From: Kineosporia aurantiaca JCM 3230
GTDB lineage: Bacteria > Actinomycetota > Actinomycetes > Actinomycetales > Kineosporiaceae
NCBI GenBank assembly: GCA_000719025.1
Contig: JODP01000006.1
Location: forward strand, 930,001-994,000
Length of the DNA: 64,000 nt
Reading direction: 5' to 3'
How positions within the stretch are numbered: the stretch's first letter is position 1; each line of letters opens with the position of its first letter. The notes under the pieces were generated by a model. It ran no database searches. It saw nothing but the letters and a program-made list of their open reading frames with translations, and was not told the origin of the DNA. The position numbers and the translations under genes are program-made. This document shows positions 51,673 to 59,893 of the stretch, in pieces.

Positions 51673-51787
51673 CGCTGAGTGACATTCCGCGGGCCCGCCC
51701 CCGCCTGAGCAGGTGACGTTGCGCCGAACATTGCGCCAGTTGCCACTTCTCGGGCCGAAGCGGTCATCCCCGCAGGGTGCCGACGGG

Positions 51788-51793
51788 TACGCT
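51788..51793 (+). promoter_or_regulatory. -10 element of manA
   Basis: TACGCT, seven bases before ATG; probably leaderless. Confidence 0.5.
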
Positions 51794-51800
51794 GACGACC

Positions 51801-53066
51801 ATGACGGCCTGGACCGCTGACCCTTCGGCGAACGAGCAGACCCTGACCGCGGTTCCGGCGGTGACCGGCATGCGCAACGCGATCCGCGACTACGACTGGG
51901 GTTCCACCTCGGCGCTGGCCCTGCTGCAGAGCCGGACCCCGAGCGGCGGCCCGGAGGCCGAGCTGTGGATGGGCACGCACCCGTCCGCGCCCTCCGTGCT
52001 GCTGCTCACCGATGGTGACGCGACCCGCGAGCTGCCGCTGCCGGAGGCGATCGACCGCTTCGGTGAGCAGGTGCTCGGCCGGGAGGTGCTGGAGCGCTTC
52101 GGCCCGCGGCTGCCCTACCTGTTCAAGATCCTGGCGATCGCCCGGCCGCTGTCGGTGCAGGTGCACCCCACCGCCGCCCGGGCCCGGGAGAAGTACACGC
52201 CGGGTTCCGACTCGCCCTACGTCGACCCGTACCACAAGCCCGAGATGCTCTACGCGCTCGAGCCGATCGAGGCGCTCTACGGTTTCCGGCCGCCGGCCCA
52301 GGTCGCGATGCTGCTGAGCCGGCTGCGCGCCCCCCGGCTGCAGGAGCTGATCGAGGTGCTCTCGGCGCCGGCGGCGACCGACGAGGCCCGGCTGCGGGCC
52401 GGGCTCGAGCTGCTGGTCACCTGGCCGGTGGAGGACCGGGCGGCGCTGGTCGCCGAGGTCGCCGCGGGCAGCAGCCGGCTGGCCGCCGAGGGCAGCCCGG
52501 ACTACCCCGAGGTGTTCGGCTGGCTGGACCGGCTGATCGGCCTGCACCCGGCCGACCCGATGGTGCTCGCCCCGCTGCTGCTCGACCTGGTCCGGATGTC
52601 GCCCGGCCAGACCGTGTTCGTGGACGCGGGGGTGCCGCACGCCTACCTCAGCGGGCTCGGCGTGGAGATCATGGCCGGCTCGGACAACGTGCTGCGCTGC
52701 GGGCTGACCACCAAGGAGGTCAACGTCGGGGAACTGCTCGACGTGGTCGACACGCACCCGCTGGCCTCGGGCGACAGCAACCTCACCCCGCTGTCGGAGG
52801 AAGAGGTGGCCTGGCGCCCGCCGGTCGAGGACTTCCAGCTCAGCCGGATCGCGGTGAACTCCCCGGCCGAGCCGCAGCCGGCCGACCCGTCGGTCCGCGG
52901 CCCGCAGATCGTGCTCTGCACCAAGGGCGCGGTCACGGTCACCGCCGACGGCGTCTCGGTCGCTCTGGAGCCCGGCCACTCGGCGTTCGTCACCGCTTCC
53001 GCGGGGCCGATCACCCTGACCGGGGAGGGCGAGGTGTTCCGGGCCGCGCCCGGCGAAACCCGCTGA
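51801..53066 (+). CDS. manA: mannose-6-phosphate isomerase, class I
   Basis: Zn-dependent isomerase linking fructose-6-P and mannose-6-P, 421 residues. Motifs are IRDYDWGSTSAL, AELWMGTHPSAPS, LFKILAIARPLSVQVHPT, HKPEMLYAL (metal) and FVDAGVPHAYLSGLGVEIMAGSDNVLR. It supplies the mannose route with manC (56869). The stop overlaps the following 36-aa gene (TGATG). Confidence 0.95.
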   Translation: MTAWTADPSANEQTLTAVPAVTGMRNAIRDYDWGSTSALALLQSRTPSGGPEAELWMGTHPSAPSVLLLTDGDATRELPLPEAIDRFGEQVLGREVLERFGPRLPYLFKILAIARPLSVQVHPTAARAREKYTPGSDSPYVDPYHKPEMLYALEPIEALYGFRPPAQVAMLLSRLRAPRLQELIEVLSAPAATDEARLRAGLELLVTWPVEDRAALVAEVAAGSSRLAAEGSPDYPEVFGWLDRLIGLHPADPMVLAPLLLDLVRMSPGQTVFVDAGVPHAYLSGLGVEIMAGSDNVLRCGLTTKEVNVGELLDVVDTHPLASGDSNLTPLSEEEVAWRPPVEDFQLSRIAVNSPAEPQPADPSVRGPQIVLCTKGAVTVTADGVSVALEPGHSAFVTASAGPITLTGEGEVFRAAPGETR

Positions 53067-53176
53067 TGTTCACGCTGACCTGGCGTGAGGGACTCGTCCT
53101 AATCGTCGTGCTGACCTTGCTGCTGGGGGTGTCCTACCTACGGGGCCTGATCCGGGGTAGGAACACCCGCCGCTGA
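53066..53176 (+). CDS. 36-aa single-helix membrane protein
   Basis: A 36-residue protein, MFTLTWREGLVLIVVLTLLL followed by GVSYLRG and a basic tail (LIRGRNTRR). It is locked between manA and the DUF72 gene by TGATG overlaps at both ends, which argues strongly that it is translated. Unknown function. Confidence 0.7.
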   Translation: MFTLTWREGLVLIVVLTLLLGVSYLRGLIRGRNTRR

Positions 53177-54027
53177 TGCAGCTGCACGTCGGATGTGCGA
53201 TGTGGACGCACAAGTCCTGGGCCGGGCAGGTCACGCCCAAGAGCGCTGACGCGCAGGAAAAGCTCCGTTTCTACGCGGGCTGGTGCAACGCTGTCGAGGG
53301 CAACACGACCTTTTACGCCACGCCGAGCCGCACCACGGTGGAGTCGTGGGCGCGGCAGACGAACGAGAACTTCCGTTTCGTCGTCAAGCTGCCCCGCACG
53401 ATCACTCATGATGGACGCTTGAGTGGGGTGGACGCGGAACTGCGCAGCTTTATGGACGTGGTTGAGCCCTTAGGACCACGAATCCAAGCCCTGTGGATCC
53501 AGTTGCCAGGAACATTCGGGCCCACGGACGTCCTTAATCTCGAGCAGTTTCTTCGGCGCCTACCCCGCGAACATCGTTACGCCGTAGAGGTTCGGCACCC
53601 GAGATTCTTCTCCGACCCCGCGGAAGCCCAGCGTCTGGAGCAAATCTTTACTGCTACCGGCACGGAATGGGTTCCGTTCGACACGACCGCGTTCTTCGCC
53701 AAGCCCCCGACGAGCGACGCCGAACGTGAGGCTTGGGAACGCAAACCCCGGCTGCCGCGGCGTTCTGACGGTCTGACGGAACGTCCGATTGTTCGTTACC
53801 TCGGACGCGACGCCCAGGCCGAGACGATCGAGGGCTGGCAGTTCTGGGTTGAGAAGACGGCCGCTTGGCTGCGCGAAGGCCGCTCTCCGACGTTCTTCGT
53901 CCATACCCCGGACAACACCACCGCTCCCGCGCTGGCCCGGCGTTTCCACGATGAAGTAAGGACGCTGGTGCCTGGGTTGGCTCCGTTGCCCTCGCCGGAA
54001 CCGGTGGAACCGGCCACGCTGTTCTGA
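53176..54027 (+). CDS. DUF72 (YecE-like) family protein
   Basis: A 283-residue TIM-barrel-like DUF72 protein: HVGCAMWTHKSWAG, FYAGWCNAVEGNTTFYATPS, NFRFVVKLPRTITHDGRL and RYAVEVRHPRFF, ending FFVHTPDNTTAPALARRFHDE. Function unknown; possible nucleic-acid or carbohydrate link. Coupled to the 36-aa gene by TGATG. Confidence 0.92.
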   Translation: MQLHVGCAMWTHKSWAGQVTPKSADAQEKLRFYAGWCNAVEGNTTFYATPSRTTVESWARQTNENFRFVVKLPRTITHDGRLSGVDAELRSFMDVVEPLGPRIQALWIQLPGTFGPTDVLNLEQFLRRLPREHRYAVEVRHPRFFSDPAEAQRLEQIFTATGTEWVPFDTTAFFAKPPTSDAEREAWERKPRLPRRSDGLTERPIVRYLGRDAQAETIEGWQFWVEKTAAWLREGRSPTFFVHTPDNTTAPALARRFHDEVRTLVPGLAPLPSPEPVEPATLF

Positions 54028-54042
54028 GTTCTTAGGCCCGCG

Positions 54043-55341
54043 TCAGTACCGGTGCCGCGAGCGCCGCTGCCGGTCCTTCAGCTTCCGCATCCGGGCGCGG
54101 CGCGTGCCCGCGAGCACCGGCCGCAGACCGAAGATCACCCCGCCGAGCAGCAGCACCCCGACCGCGGCGACCGGCCAGAACCGGATCATCGGGTTCTCCG
54201 GGCTGACGCTCGCGCTGGCGGAGAGGGCCGAGGCGGCCTGGGCTCCGGGCTTGGCCGCCGAGAGAGTGGGCGCCGGGCTGGGGGTGGGCGTGAGGATGCC
54301 GGGGCCGTTCATCGCGGTCAGCTCACCGGGTTTCACCAGGGTGCCGACCGGGTTGGCCTTCTGGCCGTACTTGAACGCCCACTTCAGCAGGTCGCCGGAC
54401 GGCGTGTAGATGGTGCCCTCGGTGTGCATCAGGACAACGATGTACCGGTGCCCCTGATAAGTGGCGGCGGAGACGTTCGTACCGAGAGCGTGCGTGGTGT
54501 AGCCGTTCTTGACCCCGATCATGCCCGGGAGGTAGCCGAGCAGCCGGTTGTGGTTCTGTGTCTGGTAGTGCTTCCGCTTGGCGCCTAGGGTCTTTCCCCG
54601 GGAGGGGAACGAATAGGTCGGTGTGACCATGATTTTCGCCAGCTCCGGGTTCTTCAGTGCCTCGGACCCGGCCAGCGCGAGGTCATAGGCGCTGCTCACC
54701 TGGCCCTTGGCGTCGAGCCCACTGGTGTTACGGACGACGGTGTCGAAAGCTCCCAGTTTCTGGGCTTCCTGACGCATCATCGCGATCGCGGCGGTCTGCC
54801 CGCCGGCCAGGTTACCCAGGGCGTTGGCCGTGTCGTTGCCGCTGACCATGATCAGGCCGTGCAGCAGGTCGTTCACCGTGTACTTGGAGCCCGCGACGAT
54901 GCCCACCCGGGTGCCGTCGATGTTCTCGTCGGCCGTGGTGCCGGTGTAGACCTGCTTCGGGTCGAGGGTGGGGGCGATCGCCAGCGCGGTGAACAGCTTC
55001 AGCGTGGAGGCCGGCAGAAGCGGAGAGTGCACGTTCTTCGCGGCCAGGATCTCTCGCGAGTCCAGGTCGGCGACCAGCCAGGACGCGGACTTGGGGGCGG
55101 GTGGCAGGGGGACCCCGGCCGGGAGATCGGTGAGCTCCCTGGCGCTGATCAGGTTCTGCCCGCCTACCCAGGACTTGGCCGGAGGTACGACGAATTTCTT
55201 CTTCTTAACCGGATTGACCGTTGCGGAGGTGGAGGCCTGCGCGGGGTAGGCCAAAGCACCTGTGCCCAGGGTCAAACCGGTGACGACAGCGGCGGCGCTG
55301 AGCAGCCGGAACACGCGCCGGCCGGGGTGGTAACTGGGCAT
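54043..55341 (-). CDS. D-alanyl-D-alanine carboxypeptidase
   Basis: A 432-residue low-molecular-weight penicillin-binding protein. A signal peptide (about 1-33) is followed by SxxK in LLPASTLKLF, SxN in MVSGNDTANAL and the third box as KNG (GVKNGYTT) instead of KTG. A Pro/Ser/Thr linker leads to a C-terminal membrane anchor (FWPVAAVGVLLLGGVIFGL) and a basic cytoplasmic tail. It trims cell-wall pentapeptides. ATG 55341 has GGAAG upstream; ATG 55356 is possible. Confidence 0.9.
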   Translation of the reverse strand: MPSYHPGRRVFRLLSAAAVVTGLTLGTGALAYPAQASTSATVNPVKKKKFVVPPAKSWVGGQNLISARELTDLPAGVPLPPAPKSASWLVADLDSREILAAKNVHSPLLPASTLKLFTALAIAPTLDPKQVYTGTTADENIDGTRVGIVAGSKYTVNDLLHGLIMVSGNDTANALGNLAGGQTAAIAMMRQEAQKLGAFDTVVRNTSGLDAKGQVSSAYDLALAGSEALKNPELAKIMVTPTYSFPSRGKTLGAKRKHYQTQNHNRLLGYLPGMIGVKNGYTTHALGTNVSAATYQGHRYIVVLMHTEGTIYTPSGDLLKWAFKYGQKANPVGTLVKPGELTAMNGPGILTPTPSPAPTLSAAKPGAQAASALSASASVSPENPMIRFWPVAAVGVLLLGGVIFGLRPVLAGTRRARMRKLKDRQRRSRHRY

Positions 55342-55411
55342 CGTGCTTCCGACCATACCTGCCGCCCCTGAGGGGCAGAAGGCAAACCGACTGCACTTGT
55401 CCAGCCGGGCC

Positions 55412-56647
55412 CTACCCCAGCTGGGCGACCGCGGCCCGGCTCTCCAGCACACCGCGGTAGTGACCGAGGAGTTCGTCCCCGAGCAGCTCCCAGGTGTTCT
55501 GCTGCACCCCGATCCGCCCGGCCGCCCCCATCCAGCGCCGCTGTTCCGGGTCAGCAGCCAGCGTCTCCACACAGCGGCGCAGGTCAGCATCGTCTTCAGG
55601 GGCGTAGAGCATTCCGTTCGTGCCCGGCGTCACCAGGTCGAGCGGCCCGCCCGCGGCCGGCGCGATCACCGGGACCCCACTGGCCATCGCTTCCTGCAGG
55701 GTCTGGCCGAAGGTCTCAGCGGTGCCGGTGTGCACGAACAGGTCGAGCGCCGCGAACACGTCGGCCAGGCTCTCGCCGTCCTGCCAGCCGAGGAAGGTGG
55801 CGTTCTTCAGCGTGCGCTCCAGCGTCTTGCGGTGCGGACCGTCGCCCGCGATCACCAGACGCAGGTTCTCCAGCCCGTGCAGGGCGGCCAGCCGCTGCAC
55901 CCGCTTCTCGGTCGCCAGCCGGCCCACGTAGCCGACCAGCACCTCGCCGTTCGGGGCGAGCCGGGCGCGCAGTTCCTCGACCGCGGGGGTGGCCCGCCGG
56001 TCCGGATGGAACCGCTCGCTGTCCACCCCACGCTGCCACAGCGCCAGCCGGGGCACCGCATGGTCACGCAGCTCCTGCAGGGCCGGGCTGGAGGGGGCCA
56101 GGGTCAGATCGGCCTGCGAGTGGATCCGGCGCACCCAGCGCCAGGCCGTGCTGGCCAGCATGCCCATGTGGTGCCGGGCCGCGAAGGCCGGGACATCGGT
56201 CTGGAACACCGCCACGGTGGGTACCCCGAGCTGCCCGGCGGCGGTCACTCCGACGGCGCCGAGGATGAAGGGGGAGGCCAGGTGGACGATGTCCGGCTGG
56301 AACGAGGCCAGCGTGCGCAGCACCTTGGAGCTGGGCATGCCGACCGGGAACTGCCGGTAGTTGAACGAGGGGACGCCGATCACCGGGAAACCGGCGAAGC
56401 TCGCGGGAGCCGGGCCGGGACAGATGACGACGGCGTCGTGGCCGCGCGCGGCCAGGTGCTCCAGCACCCGGCAGACGCTGTTGGTGACGCCGTTGCCCGT
56501 GGGCAGGAACGATTCGGCGACGATGGCGACCCGCAGCCGGCGCGGAGCGCTCGCGCCGGCGACCGGGGACGGGGTCAGAGGGACCACCACACTGCTGGCA
56601 CGCAACCGGCCCAGTTCGTCGGGCCGCGCCACAGACTCTCGCTGCAT
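55412..56647 (-). CDS. GT4 glycosyltransferase, MgtA/PimC-like mannosyltransferase
   Basis: A 411-residue GT-B glycosyltransferase: RVAIVAESFLPTGNGVTNSVCRVLEHL, PDIVHLASPFILGAVG, the VGYVGRLATEKRV nucleotide region and the EX7E-type ETFGQTLQEAMASGVPVIA. It resembles GDP-mannose-dependent alpha-mannosyltransferases of actinobacterial glycolipids. It is divergent from manC, which would supply GDP-mannose. Start ATG 56647. Confidence 0.9.
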   Translation of the reverse strand: MQRESVARPDELGRLRASSVVVPLTPSPVAGASAPRRLRVAIVAESFLPTGNGVTNSVCRVLEHLAARGHDAVVICPGPAPASFAGFPVIGVPSFNYRQFPVGMPSSKVLRTLASFQPDIVHLASPFILGAVGVTAAGQLGVPTVAVFQTDVPAFAARHHMGMLASTAWRWVRRIHSQADLTLAPSSPALQELRDHAVPRLALWQRGVDSERFHPDRRATPAVEELRARLAPNGEVLVGYVGRLATEKRVQRLAALHGLENLRLVIAGDGPHRKTLERTLKNATFLGWQDGESLADVFAALDLFVHTGTAETFGQTLQEAMASGVPVIAPAAGGPLDLVTPGTNGMLYAPEDDADLRRCVETLAADPEQRRWMGAAGRIGVQQNTWELLGDELLGHYRGVLESRAAVAQLG

Positions 56648-56856
56648 GAGCCACAGCTTCGGCCGGACGGGTGATCGGCAGGGAAGCGATGGTGGTGACC
56701 CAGGTGAACAGCTACCGGCGAGGCGTTTTCCCGGCCACGACCAGCGGTCGTAGCATTGCGTGGGCGAGCCGGAGCCGCTGGTGACCGCCATGGGTGAAGT
56801 CGGGCTCATCGGTGGCTATTCCCGCGACTTCGCCCCGGGCACCTCGACGGTGGCCC

Positions 56857-56862
56857 TACGTT
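56857..56862 (+). promoter_or_regulatory. -10 element of manC
   Basis: TACGTT with six bases to the GTG; probably leaderless. Confidence 0.45.
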
Positions 56863-56868
56863 TGTGCG

Positions 56869-57996
56869 GTGACTGACCAAGCGCGTGAATCGTCTGCCGC
56901 CCTGCCCGGCTTCTGGGCCATCGTGCCCGCCGGTGGAGCGGGCACCCGGTTATGGCCGCTGTCCCGCCAGGCCCGGCCGAAGTTCCTGCTGGACCTCACC
57001 GGGTCCGGCCGCACGCTGCTGCAGCAGACCTGGGACCGGCTGGTGCCGCTGGCCGGGCCGGAGGGCATCATCGTGGTCACCGGCACCGCGCACGCCGAGG
57101 CGGTCACCGGCCAGCTGCCCGGACTGACCGAGGCCAACCTGCTGACCGAGCCCACCCCGCGGGACTCCGCCGCGGCCATCTGCCTGGCCGCGGCCGTGAT
57201 CGCCGAGCGCGACCCGGAGGCGGTGATCGGCTCGTTCGCGGCCGACCACGTGATCCGCAACGCCCCCGGCTTCGAGGCGGCGGTGGCCGAGGCGGTGACC
57301 GCGGCCCGGCTCGGCGAGATCGTCACCCTCGGGATCGAGCCGGACCACGCCTCCACCGCGTTCGGGTACATCCAGGTCGGTGAGTCGCTCGGGCTGGCAG
57401 GGGCGCCGTCCGCGCACCGGGTCGAGTGCTTCGTGGAGAAGCCGGACGCCGAGACCGCGGCCCGCTACCTGGAGGAGGGCGGCTACCGCTGGAACGCGGG
57501 GATGTTCGTCGCCCGGACCGACGTGCTGCTGGCCGAGCTGGAGCGCAACCGGCCCGAGCTGCACGCCGGGGTGCTGCGGATCGCCAAGGCCTGGGACACC
57601 GAGGAGCGCGACGCGGTGGTCGCGGAGTTCTGGCCGCAGCTGGAGAAGGTGGCGATCGACTACGCCATCGCCGAGCCCGCCGCCGAGGCCGGCCGGGTCG
57701 CGGTCGTGCCCGCGGCGCTGGGCTGGGACGACATCGGCGACTGGGCCTCGCTGGCCGCGCTGCTGCCGGGCGACGCGGCGCTCAAGGTGGTCGGCGACGC
57801 CGCCCAGGTGCTGGACGTGGACTCGTCCGGGATCGCCGTGCCGGCCGGTGAGCGGCTGGTCGCGGTGCTCGGGCTGAAGGACGTGGTGGTGATCGACACC
57901 CCCTCGGCCGTGCTGGTCACCACCCGGGAGTGGGCCCAGGACGTGAAGAAGGTCGTGGAGACGCTGACCGAACTCGGAAGGCACGACCTGCGCTAA
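56869..57996 (+). CDS. manC: mannose-1-phosphate guanylyltransferase
   Basis: Makes GDP-mannose from GTP and mannose-1-P; 375 residues, single nucleotidyltransferase domain plus a short beta-helix end, without the fused isomerase domain seen in some ManC. Motifs are GGAGTRLWPLSRQARPKFLLDL, EPTPRDSAAAI, FAADHVI and FVEKPD...WNAGMFV. Upstream in-frame codons give poor sequence, so GTG 56869 is preferred. Confidence 0.93.
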   Translation: MTDQARESSAALPGFWAIVPAGGAGTRLWPLSRQARPKFLLDLTGSGRTLLQQTWDRLVPLAGPEGIIVVTGTAHAEAVTGQLPGLTEANLLTEPTPRDSAAAICLAAAVIAERDPEAVIGSFAADHVIRNAPGFEAAVAEAVTAARLGEIVTLGIEPDHASTAFGYIQVGESLGLAGAPSAHRVECFVEKPDAETAARYLEEGGYRWNAGMFVARTDVLLAELERNRPELHAGVLRIAKAWDTEERDAVVAEFWPQLEKVAIDYAIAEPAAEAGRVAVVPAALGWDDIGDWASLAALLPGDAALKVVGDAAQVLDVDSSGIAVPAGERLVAVLGLKDVVVIDTPSAVLVTTREWAQDVKKVVETLTELGRHDLR

Positions 57997-58052
57997 TCGT
58001 CCCGGCGTGAGCTAATCGTCGATGACGGGGTATTTCCGGCATCGGGAGTGGC

Positions 58053-58769
58053 ATGTCTCCACGCGTCCGCAACGACCCGGCTCAGTACGACCTTTTGACG
58101 GACGAATGGTGGCAGCCGCACGGTGAGTTCGCCGCCCTGCACTGGCTGGCCCGGGCCCGGGCGGGACTGATCCCGGACCCGCCCTGCCCAGGGGCCCCGC
58201 TGCTGGACGTGGCCTGCGGGGCCGGGCTGATGCAGCCCTACCTGACCGGCCGGCTGTCCGGCTGGGCCCACACCGGCATCGACATCTCCCTGCTGTCGCT
58301 GCGCCAGGCCCGGGAGCACGGCGTCCGGGTGCTGGCCGCCGACGCCACCCGGCTGCCGTTCGCCGACGCGTCCTTCAGCTGTGTGGTGGCCGGCGAGTGC
58401 CTGGAGCATCTGCCCGATCTCCCGCGGGCCGCCCAGGAGATCTGCCGGGTGCTCGCCCCCGGCGGCACGCTGGTGATCGACACCCTGAACGACACTCTGC
58501 TCTGCCGGATCGCCCTGATCCGGCTGGCCGAGTACGCACCTGGTGGGCCCCCGCGGGGCATCCACGATCCGGACCTCCTGGTCTCCCCGGACGTCCTCAC
58601 CGGCCTGCTGGCCGGGCACGGAGTGCGGCTGGGCCGGCCGATCGGCCTGCGCCCGGCGATCGGGCAGTACCTGGCCTGGCTGCTGCGCCGTCGCAACGAC
58701 GTGACGATGCTGCCCACGGGGTCATCGGCGTTGGTCTATCAGGCCGTCGGAACGAAGGACGCTGCGTGA
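58053..58769 (+). CDS. class I SAM-dependent methyltransferase
   Basis: A 238-residue methyltransferase. It has the SAM motif LLDVACGAGLMQPYL, motif II-like GIDISLLSLRQAREHGVRVLAADATRLPFAD, ECLEHLPDLPRAAQEICRVLAPGG. It resembles UbiE/UbiG-type O- or C-methyltransferases. Its TGA overlaps the GTG of the type III PKS, suggesting it modifies that enzyme's product. Confidence 0.9.
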   Translation: MSPRVRNDPAQYDLLTDEWWQPHGEFAALHWLARARAGLIPDPPCPGAPLLDVACGAGLMQPYLTGRLSGWAHTGIDISLLSLRQAREHGVRVLAADATRLPFADASFSCVVAGECLEHLPDLPRAAQEICRVLAPGGTLVIDTLNDTLLCRIALIRLAEYAPGGPPRGIHDPDLLVSPDVLTGLLAGHGVRLGRPIGLRPAIGQYLAWLLRRRNDVTMLPTGSSALVYQAVGTKDAA

Positions 58770-59830
58770 GACTGAGTGGGCATCGGGCCGTTCTTACTGG
58801 TCAGGGCCGGGCGGTGCCGAAACCGGTGCCTCAGGAGGAGATCTGGGAGGAGGTGTTCGCCCCCCGGCTGAACTCGGACCGGATCGCCCGGCACATCTTC
58901 CGGCACGCGGGCATCACCACCCGGCACGCCGCTGTCGACCCGCGCGACACCGATGTCAGCGGCTGGAGCACGGGCGACCGGATGCGGCGCTACGTTACGG
59001 AGGCCCGTTCGCTCGGGGGTAAAGCGGTAGCCGAGGCGCTCTCGGAAGCCGGGCTCACGGCGTCCCAAATCGGGCTCTTCGTAGTGGTCTCCTGCACCGG
59101 TTACGCGACTCCGGGGCTGGACATCCTGATCGCCGACGAGTTGGGCATGGCTCCTGACGTGCGCCGCCTGCTGGTGGGTCACATGGGTTGCTATGCCGCA
59201 ATTCCCGGGCTCAACGCGGCGGCCGACTTCGTCCGGGCCCAGGGCCGGCCCGCGGTGCTGCTCTGCGTGGAACTGACCAGCCTGCACATGCAGCGCTCGG
59301 ATGATCCGACGGACCTGCAGACCGTGGTCTCGCACGCGCTGTTCGCCGACGCGGCGGCCGCGGTGGTGGTGGAACCCGATGCCCCCGTCGGGCTGGAGCT
59401 GCTGCACACCACGGCGGCCACCGTCCCGGGAACCCAGCCGCTGATGACCTGGGACGTCACCGCGCACGGGTTCCGGATGGGACTTTCGCCCAAGGTGCCG
59501 GACGTCCTGGCCGGTGAGGTGGGGGAGGCGATGCGGGGACTGCTGACCCCCTTTGGTCACGGAGTGGACGAAGTGGCCGGGTGGGCGGTGCATCCCGGAG
59601 GACGCCGGATCGTCGACGTCGTCGCGGAACGGCTACGACTCGGCGACGAAAAGGTCGCGGAGAGCCGGGCGGTCCTGGACGCCTACGGCAACTGCTCCTC
59701 GGCCACGGTGCTGATGGTGCTGGACGAGATCCGCCGTAAACGCCCGCTCCGCGCCGATGATCCGGTGGTGGCGATGGCTTTCGGCCCCGGCTTGACGCTC
59801 TGCAGCGCGCTTTTGAGAACGGTGTGTTAA
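58766..59830 (+). CDS. type III polyketide synthase
   Basis: A 354-residue chalcone-synthase-like enzyme with the complete triad: Cys 142 (GHMGCYAAIPGL), His 276 (WAVHPGGRRI) and Asn 309 (YGNCSSAT). It condenses malonyl-CoA-type units on an acyl starter to make pyrones or resorcinols. With the coupled methyltransferase it forms a two-gene biosynthetic locus. Product not predictable from sequence. Confidence 0.93.
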   Translation: MRLSGHRAVLTGQGRAVPKPVPQEEIWEEVFAPRLNSDRIARHIFRHAGITTRHAAVDPRDTDVSGWSTGDRMRRYVTEARSLGGKAVAEALSEAGLTASQIGLFVVVSCTGYATPGLDILIADELGMAPDVRRLLVGHMGCYAAIPGLNAAADFVRAQGRPAVLLCVELTSLHMQRSDDPTDLQTVVSHALFADAAAAVVVEPDAPVGLELLHTTAATVPGTQPLMTWDVTAHGFRMGLSPKVPDVLAGEVGEAMRGLLTPFGHGVDEVAGWAVHPGGRRIVDVVAERLRLGDEKVAESRAVLDAYGNCSSATVLMVLDEIRRKRPLRADDPVVAMAFGPGLTLCSALLRTVC

Positions 59831-59878
59831 ATCATCCGCGTGCCCCGTCCGGGTGCGTGGAATCACACCGGTCAGGAC

Positions 59879-59884
59879 TATGCT
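59879..59884 (+). promoter_or_regulatory. -10 element of the second M20 gene
   Basis: TATGCT, nine bases before GTG; probably leaderless. Confidence 0.45.
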
Positions 59885-59893
59885 CAACCGATC

